Counted from the stretch's first letter, positions 21,286 through 33,969 are shown. The stretch is DNA of 64,000 nucleotides from Solea solea (GCF_958295425.1 NC_081137.1:9773738-9837737); one strand, 5' to 3'. The notes: generated from the letters alone by a model not told the origin. Program-made: numbers and translations.

Positions 21286-23505
21286 TTAAACACTAAAACT
21301 TAACCAAAAAAGGTTAAAAGTAGGGGGGACAAACGTCCCGGACTCTTGGGGACAAAACATGAAGGGGGGGGGGGGGGGGTAGGAGGCCGACCGAGAGTGA
21401 TTAAAGTCCCTTATGAGGGAAGGGTCGAGGATGTCCCGGCTGGGGATCCACGACCTCTCCTCAGGACCATAACCCTCCCAGTCGACCAGGTACTGGAACC
21501 CGCGTCCCCGGTGCCGAGAGTTCAAAATACGCCGAACGGTATAGACTGGCTCGCCGACATTTCCAGTTCCTGGTTGTGCCTTTCTGACCGTTGGACTGAG
21601 GATGGTACCCAGAAGACAGACTGGACCAGGCCCAATGAGATGGCATAACTCCGCCCAGAACCGAGATATGAACTGGGGGCCACGGTCTGAAACAATGTGC
21701 AGGGGCAGTCCACGGAGCTTAAACACGTCCCTGAGAATCACCTCTGCTGTTTGCTTAGCCGACGGAGGAGCTTGGCCAGGGGAATGAAGTGTGCCATCTT
21801 GGAGAATCGGTCGACCACAGTCAGAATGCAGGTCTTACCCTCCGATGGCGGCAACCCGGTGACAAAATCCAGGGAGATGTGGGACCAGGGCCGAGATGGT
21901 ACTGGCAGAGGAAGGAGCTTCCCATGACGCTGGGCATGGGAAGGCTTGCATGTGGCACAGACCGGACAGGCCGCCACAAACTCCCCGACGTCACGGCGCA
22001 TGCCCGGCCACCAGAAGTGCCGACCCACAAGCTGAGCGGTACGAGACTCTCCCGGATGGCAAGACCACTTCGAAGCATGCCCCCAACCAATCACCTGTGG
22101 ACGGAGACACACTGGGACAAAGAGACGGTTAGGGGGACAAGACACCAGGGGTGGGTCAGAGCGATGAGAATGCCTAACTCACTCCTCGACGTCCCAAATG
22201 ACAGAACCCACCACCAGGTTAGGGGGAAGAATGGGGACAGGAGACTCAATAGTATCAGGGGCATCAAAAACTCTAGACAGGGCGTTAGCCTTAACAATAC
22301 GTGTACAAGGACGGTAAGAAACGACAAAGTGAAAGCGGGTAAAGAAAAGCAACCACCTGGACTGCCTGGGGTTGAGGTGCTTAGCTGCTCGAAGGTACTC
22401 AAGGTTGCGGTGATCTGTCCAGAACGGTTGCTCCACCCCCTCCAGCCAGTGCCTCCATTCCTCGAGTGCAGATTTAATGGCCAGCAGCTCTCTGTCCCCC
22501 ACACTATTGTTCCTCTCAGCCCGAGACAGCTCCCTGGAATAGAAGGCACAGGGGTGGAGCTTCTGGTCCGAACCTGCCCTTTGAGACAGGATGGCCCCCA
22601 CCCCGGAGTCCGAGGCGTCCACTTCCACCAGGAATTGACAGTGAGGATCAGGGTGACGGAGAATTGGTGCAGAGGTGAACCAGCGTTTAAGCTCAATGAA
22701 GGCACAGTCCGAGTCTGGGTTCCATTGGAAGGTCTGCAACGCAGAGGTGAGGGCATGTAAGGGAGCAGAGACAGAACTAAAATTGCGGATGAACTTGAAC
22801 CCAGGAAGTGCTGAAGGGCCTTCCTGGAGTCCAGAACCGGCCATTCACGCACCGCTCTGACCTTCTCGGGGTCCATCCGGATCTCTCCGGGTGAAATGAT
22901 GAACCCCAAGAATGAAACCGAATGGGCGTGAAATTAGCACTTCTCTGCCTTCACGTATAGGTGGTGCTGCAACAGCCTCTCCAGCACCTGGCGGACATGG
23001 TTGGTATGGGTGATCTGAGATACACAAAGACGAAGACATTCAGCATATTGCGGAGGACGTCGTTAACAAACGACTGGAAGACAGCTGGGGCGTTGGTGAG
23101 CCCAAACGGCATCACCAGATATTCATAATGCACCGATGGAGTGTTAAAAGCTGTCTTCCATTCGTCCCCCGCCCTGATATGAACTAAGTGATAAGCATTG
23201 TGGAGGTCGAGCTTGGTGAAGATAGTGGCTCCTTTGAGGAGTTCAAAAGCAGATGACATAAGCGGAAGTGGATAATGGTTCTTGATTGTGAAACTATTGA
23301 GGGCGCGATAATCAATGCAGGGACGCAGGGTACCGTCCTTCTTCCCCACAAAAAAGAAATCGACACCGGCCGGTGAGGAAGAAGGACGAATAATACAAGA
23401 TTTTAAGGATTCCTGAATGTACTTGTTCATGGCAATGGTTTCGGTTTGAGAAAGAGAAAACAGACGACCACGAGGAGGAACGGATCCGGGATGAAGCTCA
23501 TGTAT
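21286..23505 (-). pseudogene. Gypsy chromovirus pol, 5'-truncated and internally deleted
   Basis: Domains in minus-strand order follow. Reverse transcriptase (23,505-22,950) contains [18 protein letters not shown] and [16 protein letters not shown]. The catalytic box is broken: the sequence passes straight from VYL to RSP, consistent with an in-frame deletion of the DD dyad near 23,015-23,022. RNase H (22,844-22,180) contains [16 protein letters not shown] and TDHRNLEYL. Integrase (22,145-21,590) contains [19 protein letters not shown] and [10 protein letters not shown] chromodomain (about 21,560-21,400) contains [19 protein letters not shown]. Frameshifts occur between blocks, and part of the integrase is deleted after LCHLIG. 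Gag, protease and 5' LTR are absent. The chromodomain and domain order identify the chromovirus branch of Gypsy. Confidence 0.85.
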
Positions 23506-24175
23506 TTCCCCACATGTACATGATACTTATTAGTAAAAACCACAATACATACATGTATATACCATAGAAATGGCAACCTTAAAATGGCTGGATTTATTAA
23601 ACCATCAGTCTTCTTTAACATTTACACTTATTCATTAAATCACCCCTTGTTAAAGCTCACAGATGTTTTTTTTATATAACTGAACACCAAATACCAAATA
23701 CATTTAACAATTTTACCAAATAAACTGACATTCAAGCTTCACTGGCTTGAATTACTTATTGTATCGTGAATAAAGGGGGAAGAGATTCGTCTGCACCCGA
23801 CGTTTCTTTCCGAAATATAAGTGGTAAACAATATTGCCAAACAAATAATTAGATAATTACAGATCATTTGGTGGTTGAGTAATAAGAGTTGCTTATTTAG
23901 AATGACACGCATAGCAAATTTCTGTACAAGGCCAAGACAACTTATATACAAATTATAACAATTCGAGCCGTTTTTAGAACTATAAGAGTTGTTAGAAGCC
24001 CATTGCCAAACTGTGTACAGTTCAGGGACAGAGTAGTAGCTATGCAGATTCTTCTGGGTGTTGGCTCACTTTTACAACGATTAGCATCAAAGTTCAAAGT
24101 TGGCTGAGCCAGAGCAGTGTAAATAGAGCGTTGCCTCATCTCCATTCTGCATTTTGAACTTGAACTCGTTGACAC
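23506..24175. other. no recognisable feature
   Basis: The Gypsy similarity stops abruptly at about 23,505. What follows is AT-rich sequence with short frames of no known type. Confidence 0.4.
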
Positions 24176-24179
24176 AACC

Positions 24180-24590
24180 ATGTACTTAGTATGTTATAAC
24201 TTAGTACTTAAATCCGTTATGTATGGGTTCTTTCTCAGTACGTAGATTGTATTACCATCTAGTTTCCTTGAAGGTTTTAATGTGTTTATTAAGTAATAAC
24301 TTAGTACTTACTATGCTTTCCGATGGGTACTTTCTCAGTACATATATTGTATTACATCTAGTTTCTTGGTAGTTTCATGTACTTAAGTAATAACATAGTA
24401 CTTACTAACCTTTCTGTGTGGGTGCTTTCTTAATACATAGATTGTATTACCATCTAGTTTCCTAGTATGTTTCAATGAACTTACTAGGTACTAAATTAGT
24501 AATAACATTAAGTTATTTTGGAACTTTCCTATTAACTATGTTTTGTTACCATCTAGTTTCTTAGTAAATACCAGGTAATTAGCGGACTGT
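24180..24590. repeat. tandem repeat, about 100-bp unit, four copies
   Basis: A unit containing AACTTAGTACTTA, GGGTACTTTCTCAGTACATA, TTGTATTACCATCTAGTTTC recurs at intervals of about 97-100 bp. The CCATCTAGTTTC landmark lies near 24,256, 24,354, 24,451 and 24,549. Copies diverge by substitutions and small indels. It could be a local satellite or a subterminal repeat of a DNA transposon. Confidence 0.8.
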
Positions 24591-24890
24591 AAAATAAAGG
24601 GTTTCTGATTTTGTATTCAAACAGTGTACAGTGCAACTGGTTTACAGTACACTATCAGATATCAATGTGTACAGATGCTTATGTCCGATTAATAGGTCTC
24701 CAGATGGACATTTTGAGGCTTAGGTGTTAAAGGGTTAAGTGAAATATTTCATCATATTAAACTTAAAGTTTTTTTTTTCACCAGCTACATAATTTCTATA
24801 TGGTAAAAACATTTGGGATAGCATTTTTTTTTAAATCACAAAAACCAAAACAGTTCTGCTTATTTTAACCATAAAAATCTTATCTTCTAT

Positions 24891-25090
24891 CGGCAGCCTG
24901 TGGCCAAGTGGAAAAGGGAATTTGGCTTATAACCCGAAGGCTGCTGGTTCACGTCCCCACCAGGCCAAAAGGGCTGGGGTACCCAACCCCCATTGCTACT
25001 CAGTATGGCAGCCCACTGGTCCTTATTCTAGGATGGGTCACATGCAGAGAAATAATTTCCCTAAGGGGATAAATGAAGTTTAAAAAATGT
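24891..25090 (+). mobile_element. tRNA-derived SINE
   Basis: Starts CGGCAGCCTGTGGCCAAGTG (A-box-like), followed by AACCCGAAGGCTGCTGGTTC and CGTCCCC (B-box-like), a body with GGTACCCAACCCCCATTGC, and the end GGGGATAAATGAAGTTTAAA. This is a tRNA-like head with an A-rich 3' end, lying directly next to the duplicated transgelin segment. Target duplication was not resolved. Confidence 0.7.
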
Positions 25091-25130
25091 AATGGCCAAG
25101 GTGAGAGTCAAATTTTGTTCCCCATGTGTT

Positions 25131-26209
<1,079 letters not shown>

Positions 26210-26321
26210 TTATGACATATGAGTGTCAGCATTCACATTCAAGTCCCTGCTTTTCCTAATCTGTGCATGTGTTTCAGATCAGTTTTCATGCCTATTTTAT
26301 AGTCAAAACAAGTATATGATG

Positions 26322-27700
26322 AGTTTTTTTTTTTTTTGAACAATATGTTTGTTAACATTTTACTCAAAACATGTGTGTACAGTGTACAGTTACAGACTCC
26401 CAAAAGTGAACAGCCATTCAGACTACACTGAGACACAGGTGGTATAAACAAAACTTCATACAGACAATTCAAGGGAGAAATTAAACAATGAATACAACTG
26501 ATAAATAAAACAAAACAAAATAAACCTCTCAGATAGCAACACTCGTATGGTACAAAAATAGTGCAACAAATTGTTGTCTATTCAAACTCATTTAAAAATA
26601 TCTTCACAATATATATGCTCTTTAGCCTCATTAAGAGGTTTACATTGACCCGGACTCAAACCTCCTCTTCGTCCACTAGCTCCACACAGTTCACAAACCG
26701 CTCGAATGGTCCCCAAACCTTCTCAAAAAGTTCTTGTTTCCCTCTTTGTATATATGTTATTTTTTCCAAAGGAAAAGTAATTAACATTTGCCTGACCCAA
26801 TGAGTGACACTTGCTGGACTTTTTCCAAAATAATGCAATTGATTTTTTTGCATGTAGAAGACACAAGTCTATCATAGTTTGTTCACTCTTGGTGTATTTG
26901 TGATTTTTGGGGTAAAGTCCTAAAATAAAGAAAACTGGGCTTATCACAAGATCTTTTGAAATAATCTTTTCTATTGCTTTTTTAATTTCTTCCCAAAAAG
27001 CTTTGACCTTACTGCATTCCCACACGCAGTGGAATAACGTCCCCTTTCCTTCATACATTTTGTACATAAATCAGGAATATTACTGTTATATTTATTTAAT
27101 TTAACTGGTGTGATATGAGTTCTCATTGTCCATTTATACTGTAGCAATCTCAAACTCGTGTTGACTGATTGGGAGTGAGCCTTTGTGCATATTGATCCCC
27201 AGTCCTCTGGAGAGATCTCTTTCCCCAGGTCTTTACTCCATATGTTTTTTTTACAATCTGAATTTTCTGATGAGTTAGACATCAATACATCATACATCTC
27301 TGAAAAAGCACCTTTGCTTAAACTATCCTTAGACATGAATTTTTCTAAGGTGGATGTTAAGGGTTTGGTTATAAGACCATTTTGACTTGTCCTGATAAAA
27401 GCTCTGAGTTGGAGGAATTTTTTTTTATCTATGTCATTCTTATCTTTAATTTCATGGAGTCAACCAATAATAATTTCCAATAATACCAGGTTATATTTGT
27501 ACTTTTTAGGCCCCCCTCACTATATGGTAAGTACAGGAGTGATAACCGAACTCTGGCACGGTTATTAGCCCATATAAATTGTGTGAATAACCTTCTTATC
27601 TTCAGAAAAAAATCATCAGGTGGAGGCAGTGGAACATTCTGAAATATATAGAGTGTACAGCAAGCACACGCAGTCCAAAAATACAATTCGAAGATTATAT
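26322..27700 (-). pseudogene. L1-like LINE, 5'-truncated ORF2 3' half
   Basis: The minus strand carries the C-terminal part of a non-LTR ORF2 in at least three frames. YIFQNVPLPPPDDFFLKIRR and LFTQFIWANNRARVRLSLLY lie near 27,650-27,540. ISPEDWGSICTKAHSQSVNT and LCTKCMKERG (zinc-knuckle start) lie near 27,220-27,050. LFHCVWECSKVKAFWEEIKK comes next, and then a terminal region to 26,656. The 3' end is a poly(T) run at 26,322-26,337 on the plus strand, which is the poly(A) tail. It lies exactly where the transgelin copy 1 duplication stops. The RT and EN domains are missing, so the insert is 5'-truncated. Confidence 0.7.
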
Positions 27701-27893
27701 TTAAATCTCAGGGGGATTTACCAAAAGAATAGGAAGAAGAAGAAGTTAAACAGTTCACAAAGAAATGTAGTGATGACAGGGAGGATGACGGAGTCACAGG
27801 TAAGTTTGTGAGCTTGTTTTATGCAGTTCATTTCAAAACATGTTAATTCTTAAAGTAACGTTTGTTCCTGACCATATTGTTCAATATGCAGTG

Positions 27894-27945
27894 ATAGATA
27901 GATAGATAGATAGTTTATTGATCCCGAAAGAAATTCAAGATGTTA
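27894..27945 (-). repeat. (GATA)n with retroelement 3' tail
   Basis: GATA repeats followed by GTTTATTGATCCCGAAAGAA are the reverse complement of a common fish LINE 3' terminus (…GGGATCAATAAAC(TATC)n). Only the tail is present. Confidence 0.5.
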
Positions 27946-27975
27946 CTAGTTCTATCTGATAAACTCTTTTTTCTT

Positions 27976-28032
27976 AGCCTGGTCATTTCCAACCCTTGAA
28001 TTGAGGTTTTCAGGGTTGGAAATGACCAGGCT
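27976..28032. repeat. perfect 21-bp palindrome (hairpin)
   Basis: Left arm 27,976-27,996 (starting AGCCTGGTCATTTCCAACCC) is mirrored without mismatch at 28,012-28,032, with a 15-nt loop. No known RNA gene was recognised. It resembles a template-switch snap-back or a tiny fold-back element. Confidence 0.85.
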
Positions 28033-29028
28033 ACCTGAGAATATTGCATAAAAAGTCTTTAAATAATTGGAATTTGTGGTCTAAACTTGAAATTAGTTTT
28101 GCAACTGACTAATGCAATACCCCCCAACATATTCAGTGGTCTGATTTTTGAATGTTGATTATTAATTAAAATGCCGATTAATACTTTAATAACAGTGATA
28201 TTGTACAAATGATTGTCCCAGGAGAACGGACTGTGGTCTACAGCAAGGACGTCAAAGTAAATGGGATTTATTGTTGCTTTATTTTCCATTAATGAGCTGT
28301 GCTGAATGTTGAAGAGTGTCTTGGTGTATCTCTGATTTTTAGGGTCTACCAAAACAGCAGGATGGCAATGCTAACCTGGAATATAGGTTAGTAGGTTTTT
28401 TTTTTAGATTTATACAGAGATACAGATTTATGTTCTGTTTTATTACAGTATGCTCTTTACATTGGGCTGGGGGGAGAATTTGATTTCATAAATGTAAGTG
28501 CCCAGACACATAACAATACAATGTGTTTCCAGAACATTACTTCATTGTTGGTGATGTTGTTATTCCAGGATGACATGCCCACAATCAGGAAATGGTGGTG
28601 CCTGTTGCTCCTGTGAAGTAAATCAGATGTCAGGTAAACTATAACAATGTGTAACATAATGCCAAAATAATACTTGCAGATTAAAAAACTATTGTCCCCA
28701 ATCTCAAACATATCATTAAAGAAAATATTTATTTGTCTTAAAGGTTGGCACGGAAAAGGAAACCTGAGGATTTCATCGTAAGAATCCCATTTTGACAGTC
28801 AATTTTTGTAGACAAATCATAGTATGTTTCTTCATTAGGATTGTTTAAGTTTTGATCCAAACCGCCCGTTCATATGCATACAATATATGACATTTTAAAA
28901 TTATATTTGATCTTTGCACCCTGTGAAAATGAAATAATTGTGGTTTGTGTGTAGATGATGGAGAATATATCTACTGTCAAAATACGACAAACTGTCTGCA
29001 TAATGAGCTCTCAAATTAATACTTAAAT
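28033..29028. other. no recognisable gene
   Basis: AT-rich. Several short GT/AG-bounded open stretches (for example near 28,570-28,620) could be spliced, but none encodes anything recognisable. Confidence 0.35.
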
Positions 29029-30453
29029 GTGTTCATTCAGGAAACTGTTGACCTCACTGAGGAAATGGACATCTTAGAGGTCAGTAAAGAATCACAAAAG
29101 CATGTGGAGAAAAGTAAATATACTGAAAAGAGTTCATTGCCTGATGTAACTGACCTTGGTTTATCTGCAGAGGAGAGGGAGAAAAGGCAGACCCTGCTGC
29201 ACAAACATCAAGCAGTTTTTGCCACGCATGACGAGGATTATGGCAGAACAAGCACTGTCCAGCATGTGATTCCCACTGGGGATGCTCCACCTGTGAGAGA
29301 AAGCTACAGGCAGATTCCACCAAAAATGTATCAGGAAGTGAAGGCCCTGCTTCAAGGTATGTTGGACTCTGTCAAAAATCATTACACCCAGTGCTAGTTC
29401 TTGGGCTGCCCCATCGTATTAGTGCGCAAAAAAGATGGAACACCACGATTCTGTGTGGATTATCGTAAACGCAATGCAGTAACTCACAAAGATGCTTACC
29501 CACTCCCTCGAATTGAGGAGTCATTGGCCAGCTTGAACAAAGCAAAGTATTTTTTTTTTTTTTTGACCTGGCAAGTGTATATTGGCAGGTTGAGGTCGCC
29601 CCTGCCGACAGGGAAAAAACTGCCTTTGTTACTCCCAGGGGGCTGTTTGAATACACCAAATGCCTTTTGGTTTGTCAAATGCGCCTGCCACATTCCATAG
29701 GTTAATGCACACCTGTTTAGGAGACCACAACCTACAGTTTTTGTTGATTTACCTTGATGATGTCACAATATACTCTCCTGACTTCGATTCACACCTAAAA
29801 CATTTGGATGTAATTTTGGACAAACTGAAAAAACATGGCCTAAAATTAAAGTCTGACAAGTGCCACCTGTTGAAAAAAAGAAGTGCAGTACTTGGGACAT
29901 TGTGTGTCAGCAGAGGGGATCTCCCCGGACCCTGAGAAGGTGACGTGTGTTCAAGAATGGTCGACCCCCAAGACAGTGAAACAACTACAGTCTTTTTTGG
30001 GACTAGCTGGCTATTATTGCAGGCTTGTGAAAGACTCTGCTAAAACAGCCAAACCATTAAACACACTCTTAAGAGGAACCAGTCCAAAAAACTTGAGAGC
30101 GTCAGGTCATCAACTAATTGGTAACTGGGACTCAACTTGTCAGGATGCTTTTAACACACTAAAGAGGGCCTTAACCTCTGCACCAATACTGTACTGAGTC
30201 AGGTGCAGGATGGAAAAGAGGCTCATAACTCTAGACCTGCGCCACTGACCCCTATTTTGACCTCTGCTCCCTTGGAATTATTATGACAACAGCTAATGTA
30301 CTGTGGAACAAAGTAATCCAGCGGTTTGGCGCACCTAAAGGCCTGTTGTCTAACCAAGGCCCTAATTTTGAATCGCATCTGATGAAAGAACTCTGTAGCT
30401 TGTATAAAATGGCCAAAAGCCATACCACGCCTTACCATCCTGCAGGAAATGGA

Positions 30454-31643
30454 TGTAATGTTCGAGAAAACACTGGACCCAAGAGCACGATTCAGAGTGT
30501 CCAAAAAAAAGGTTTTTATTTTAAAGCAAAAACCTAAGCAGTAGTGATGTGACGTTCCGTTTCGAGGCTTCGAAGCGTGTGCCGAGTAGGGGAGGGGGCG
30601 TTTCCGCGATGCGCGTATCGAGGCTTGCTTCATTTAGGGGAGGAGCCAAAAATGATGACGTCCGAAGCCTCGCTGCCCGGCTGTACCACGTGATTGCTTT
30701 GTGAAGTGGTTCAGATTTAGCGCAAGGTTTTACGGATATATAGACCCCTCAGGCTCCATTCAAAATGTGGGTTTTTGAAGGAGAGTTGCGGTCAGTTGAG
30801 AGTTTGGATAGAGAGAGAGAGAGATTTAGGAGAGGGAGGAGAGTAGGATAGGTGATATAGGATGGAGCCAGCGAGGCTCATCATTGTCCAAGTTACACAA
30901 GCATAATCTGTGCCCTTTTCCTAGTTCCACAAGCACTTTCACTGTCCTCTGCCTGATTACGCCCATGCCATTTTCAGAAAAACATTGCACAACCTGCCAT
31001 ATTATGATATTCCCATTTTGGGAAGATTTACACACACAGAATACATTCAAAAAATGTATTAAACACATATGTACAGAAATTATTTGGTCATACATTTTTT
31101 GTAATTCATAGTCATTTCTAACAGACACAAAAATTAAATTCATCACACATTATGTGGTTCAGATACAGCTGCCTGTGATTATACACTTGGCCAGTAGGTG
31201 GTTTCGTGTGCACATGAAGCTTCGAGAAATGAACCCTTTCTCGAACCAATTGGCTCAAGTGGTTCAATGCCTCATGAGGCTTCATCTCACCATCACTACT
31301 AAGCAGCAAACAAGGTGAAAAACTAACTGAGGGAGGGAGGTCCAGAAAAACCTCTGGCATAAGTAGCAGGCAAAAAGTCTTTAGGCAGAACAAAATTGGC
31401 AGGACATGTGGCACGACGATCTGACAGAGGGTGAATGAGAATTGGTTGTATTTGTAAGGGAGGCTGATGAGGATAATGAGGGCCAGGTGTGGAAGTGGGC
31501 GGGGAGACTCAGGTGAGTGGAATGAGGTGATTGCAGGGCCGACGTGAGTGACAAGATCTGCAATGACAAGAGAGTTAGTGAGGGCAGATCAACAGAGGGA
31601 AAAATAAACAAAAGACAGTCCCTAAGCAGGTGACCCCGTGACA
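30454..31643 (-). mobile_element. solo Gypsy LTR inserted in integrase, itself interrupted
   Basis: On the minus strand it starts TGTCACGGGGTCACCTGC at 31,643 and ends ...CTCGAACATTACA at 30,454 (TG...CA). The 5-bp target duplication ATGGA is perfect (30,449-30,453 and 31,644-31,648). The polyadenylation-like AAAATAAAAACC lies near 30,520. The LTR is about 425 bp once the hAT element and its duplication are discounted. The interrupted integrase frame is continuous across the insertion point when one ATGGA is counted, so the boundaries are exact. Confidence 0.88.
30542..31298. mobile_element. nonautonomous hAT element, copy 2, inside solo LTR
   Basis: Same ends as copy 1 (TAGTGATGTGACGTTCCG ... 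CACCATCACTA). A perfect 8-bp target duplication, CTAAGCAG, flanks it (30,534-30,541 and 31,299-31,306). It is 757 bp, 60 bp shorter than copy 1, mainly because the GAGTTTGGATAG-type internal repeat is contracted and replaced by (GA)n. Most of the remaining sequence is nearly identical to copy 1, so both moved recently relative to the LTRs. Confidence 0.87.
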
Positions 31644-31890
31644 ATGGAGCTTGTGAACGCTTTAATAGGACTCTCCTAGGACTGCTGGGAAACCTGGGGG
31701 AGGACAAGAGGAACTGTCATGAACATCTTCCTGAAATGTTGCAGGTATAACAATATAGTGCACAGCTCTACTGGCTATCCCCCTCATTATTTAATGTTTG
31801 GGAGACAGGGATTTCTCCCACAGGATAACCTCCTGGGACTCTCAGAGAATGGGGCTGCACAGTCAGTTAATTTCCAACAACTACAGAAGT

Positions 31891-32716
31891 GTGGTGTAAA
31901 GTCACTAGTCACTCGTGTGTGTGTGTGTGTGTGTGTGGCGTATAAAATGAAGTAACCACATAAAACAAGTCACCACAGTTTAACTCAGCCGTGCAGTGCC
32001 CACGTTAAGTAGGTACTTTTTTGTAGTGGAGATGCAACCTAATCGTGCCGTGTCGTGCCGAGGGGAGGCGAGGCGAGCCAGTGGAAATGTGCCATTTGTC
32101 AGGCCTCTACCTTCAGACCTGTCCAACTTGGGTGTCCCACCTGAAGAATAAGTTCCTGCTAGTAAAGCTCTTAAGGTAACTGAGGCACGCAAACCCCCTG
32201 ACCACAATAAGGTGGCAATCCCTCAGGGGGGGAAACTGATTTTTTTTTTAAATAAATGAATAAAACAGTACAGAACTACAGCCTGGGTCGGGGCTTTACG
32301 TAGGGGTCCGTCAGACACAGGTCACTTGTCTTCAGTTCGTCACATGCAGTGTGGGCACTCATCTCTTGGAACGCTGCTCCTTCAAAGTCTCACCCACTCC
32401 GTGGCCGTGCTGAAACCTGACACAAACTGTCAGGCTACGTCTTGGCTCATTTGCATACTGCAACAGTGATTGGATGTTTACTGAGGGCTGAGGGGTGTAT
32501 GCGTGTGTGTGTCTGTGCTGCGCAGCCTGTGAATACAAGCAAAGCAGAGGGCCAGAGAGATGAGAGGGAAGCCGACACTGTATCGTGTGTGTCCCTTTTT
32601 CTGCGGATTTTTCCGCTACTGCAGATTATTTTGTAATGTAATGTAACTTGTAATGTACAATAATTTTGTGAGTATATTAAAATGTGCTTTCTCAACTTCC
32701 AAAATTTTGATTTGAG
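31891..32716. other. unassigned insert and Gypsy 3' remnant
   Basis: 31,891-32,096 is a non-coding insert with a (GT)n tract (31,916-31,936) and CGTGCCGTGTCGTGCCGAGG-type GC-rich sequence. From 32,097 to 32,240 the text again looks like a pol tail and ends in a purine tract (CAGGGGGGGAAAC), a possible polypurine tract. Nothing coding follows to 32,716. Confidence 0.35.
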
Positions 32717-32763
32717 GGGGCAAGACATTTATTTAAGTGCCTCTTAAATAAATGTCTTGCCCC
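32717..32763. repeat. perfect 21-bp palindrome (hairpin), 5-nt loop
   Basis: Left arm 32,717-32,737 (GGGGCAAGACATTTATTTAA then G) is exactly complementary to 32,743-32,763. The loop is TGCCT. Arms this clean with a short loop point to a recent snap-back event. Confidence 0.88.
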
Positions 32764-33969
32764 TGCGTAAATACGGTGAACACACAAACACACGTTTGCT
32801 GACTTTATCCGGCACATTAGCTTCTTATATGAAATCCTCTGAGGCTGGAAGTTTGTGTAAAACACTGTGCTCCACTGTGCAGCCACGAACAGCACACTTG
32901 TCCCAGCATCGACATAATACCGCTCTTCCTCCCTCGCCTGCACTCTCGCATTTTATAGGGACAAAGTGGAGCTAAGGTGGAGCTCTCTCAGTAAACTTAC
33001 TGGCGGGGTGGCAACATTTGCGGTGAAATGCGCATTGTGTCGTCACAATGTGCAGGGAATTCAACATTTGTATCGCCTATACTTACACTAAGGGGGACCA
33101 CGAAAAAATGACTGAGTATTCTTTTTCCACACTTTGGCGACTGGTCGGGCCTCCAGAGTCCCAAATATAAGTATTAAAATGATTAAAAAGTTGATTTTGA
33201 ATAATAGGTCCTCTTTAAATGTCGGTCTCTGCTAGAAGTCCTGCCTCTAACCTAAATATCGCTCCCTGATTGGCTGCCGGTTTCTCGCTAACTTACATGT
33301 GATTGGCTGTCCCCGCTGTCATTCCTTCTGCCTGTAGAAGCTTCATGCAACCTGCTAGTTGGACCGGACGAGAGGCAGTGCATGTTATCTGCAACTGCGA
33401 GTGTAAGTTGTCAACATGTTCGGTATTTGTTCTTCCTGGGTCACGTCAGCTAGACGGATTTTAATATCAGTGGTGTCATTTACATTTGTGTTTGTGTCTG
33501 TTTGCGTGCATGTAAGTGTGTGCCTGTGTGTGTGCTGTATAGAATTTGAAGGATGTCAAAGAAAAGAAAACTGGATATACAGTAAGAGACTTCTTTAGGA
33601 GTCAAAGTGTAAGTTACTTCAAGGGTGTATAGGTAGAGGCTCAACAATACCGATATTGAATAAAAGAGAATATTTAATGCCAAAGAGATACACTTTTTAA
33701 AGATTATTTTCAATTCTTATTTTCATGTATTTGTGTAAAAGTGAGCAACGGTTTAAAAACACAAATGAAGAAACTTTGTGGTGGAAATACATTAAAACCT
33801 TCTAGATGATCATGTGATTTTCTAATTATAAAATATAATTAATTAATATTTAGTAATATTAATATTTAGTAAAAGCCTTTTTGCTCAGGCAATAACTGAA
33901 CCATCAAGCTCTATGATAATTGTATCCCTAATGTATCTGTTTATATGTCATGCATCAACCTATTTTTGT
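32764..33969. other. no recognisable gene
   Basis: Contains a TG-rich tract (33,485-33,535). A stretch at 33,089-33,217 vaguely resembles a small DNA transposon, but its ends are not convincing. No exon was identified. Confidence 0.35.

Larger units (their letters stand above)
29029..31890 (+). pseudogene. Gypsy pol relic 2, with integrase split by a solo LTR
   Basis: Plus-strand blocks in order follow. The pre-RT region (29,029-29,390) contains LLHKHQAVFATHDEDYG. RT (29,401-30,190) contains [45 protein letters not shown] (intact catalytic YLDD) and SFLGLAGYYCRLVKDSA. RNase H and the integrase N-terminus are deleted at about 30,195-30,280. The integrase core follows, with VIQRFGAPKGLLSNQGPNFE and HTTPYHPAGNG; the usual SDQG catalytic aspartate is Asn here. 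It continues after the LTR at 31,649 with CERFNRTLLGLLGNLGEDKR and to about 31,885 (YPPHYLMFGRQGFLPQDN). A poly(T) run and frameshift lie at 29,555, with stops at 30,197 and 31,749. Gag was not found. Confidence 0.85.

Noticed and set aside
21360..21380. Long G run as a possible G-quadruplex regulator
   Set aside because: A single homopolymer in a dead Gypsy 3' region; no support for function.
22091..22909. 272-codon and 323-codon frames overlapping the Gypsy RNase H
   Set aside because: Out of frame with the recognisable RNase H motifs on the minus strand; shadows of the pol gene.
27976..28032. microRNA precursor
   Set aside because: Perfect pairing without bulges and no conserved seed evidence; a DNA-level palindrome is more likely.
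33089..33217. Possible piggyBac-like MITE (TTTAAAGAGGACC / AGGGGGACC ends)
   Set aside because: The left end lacks a TTAA and the inverted match is too short to support.
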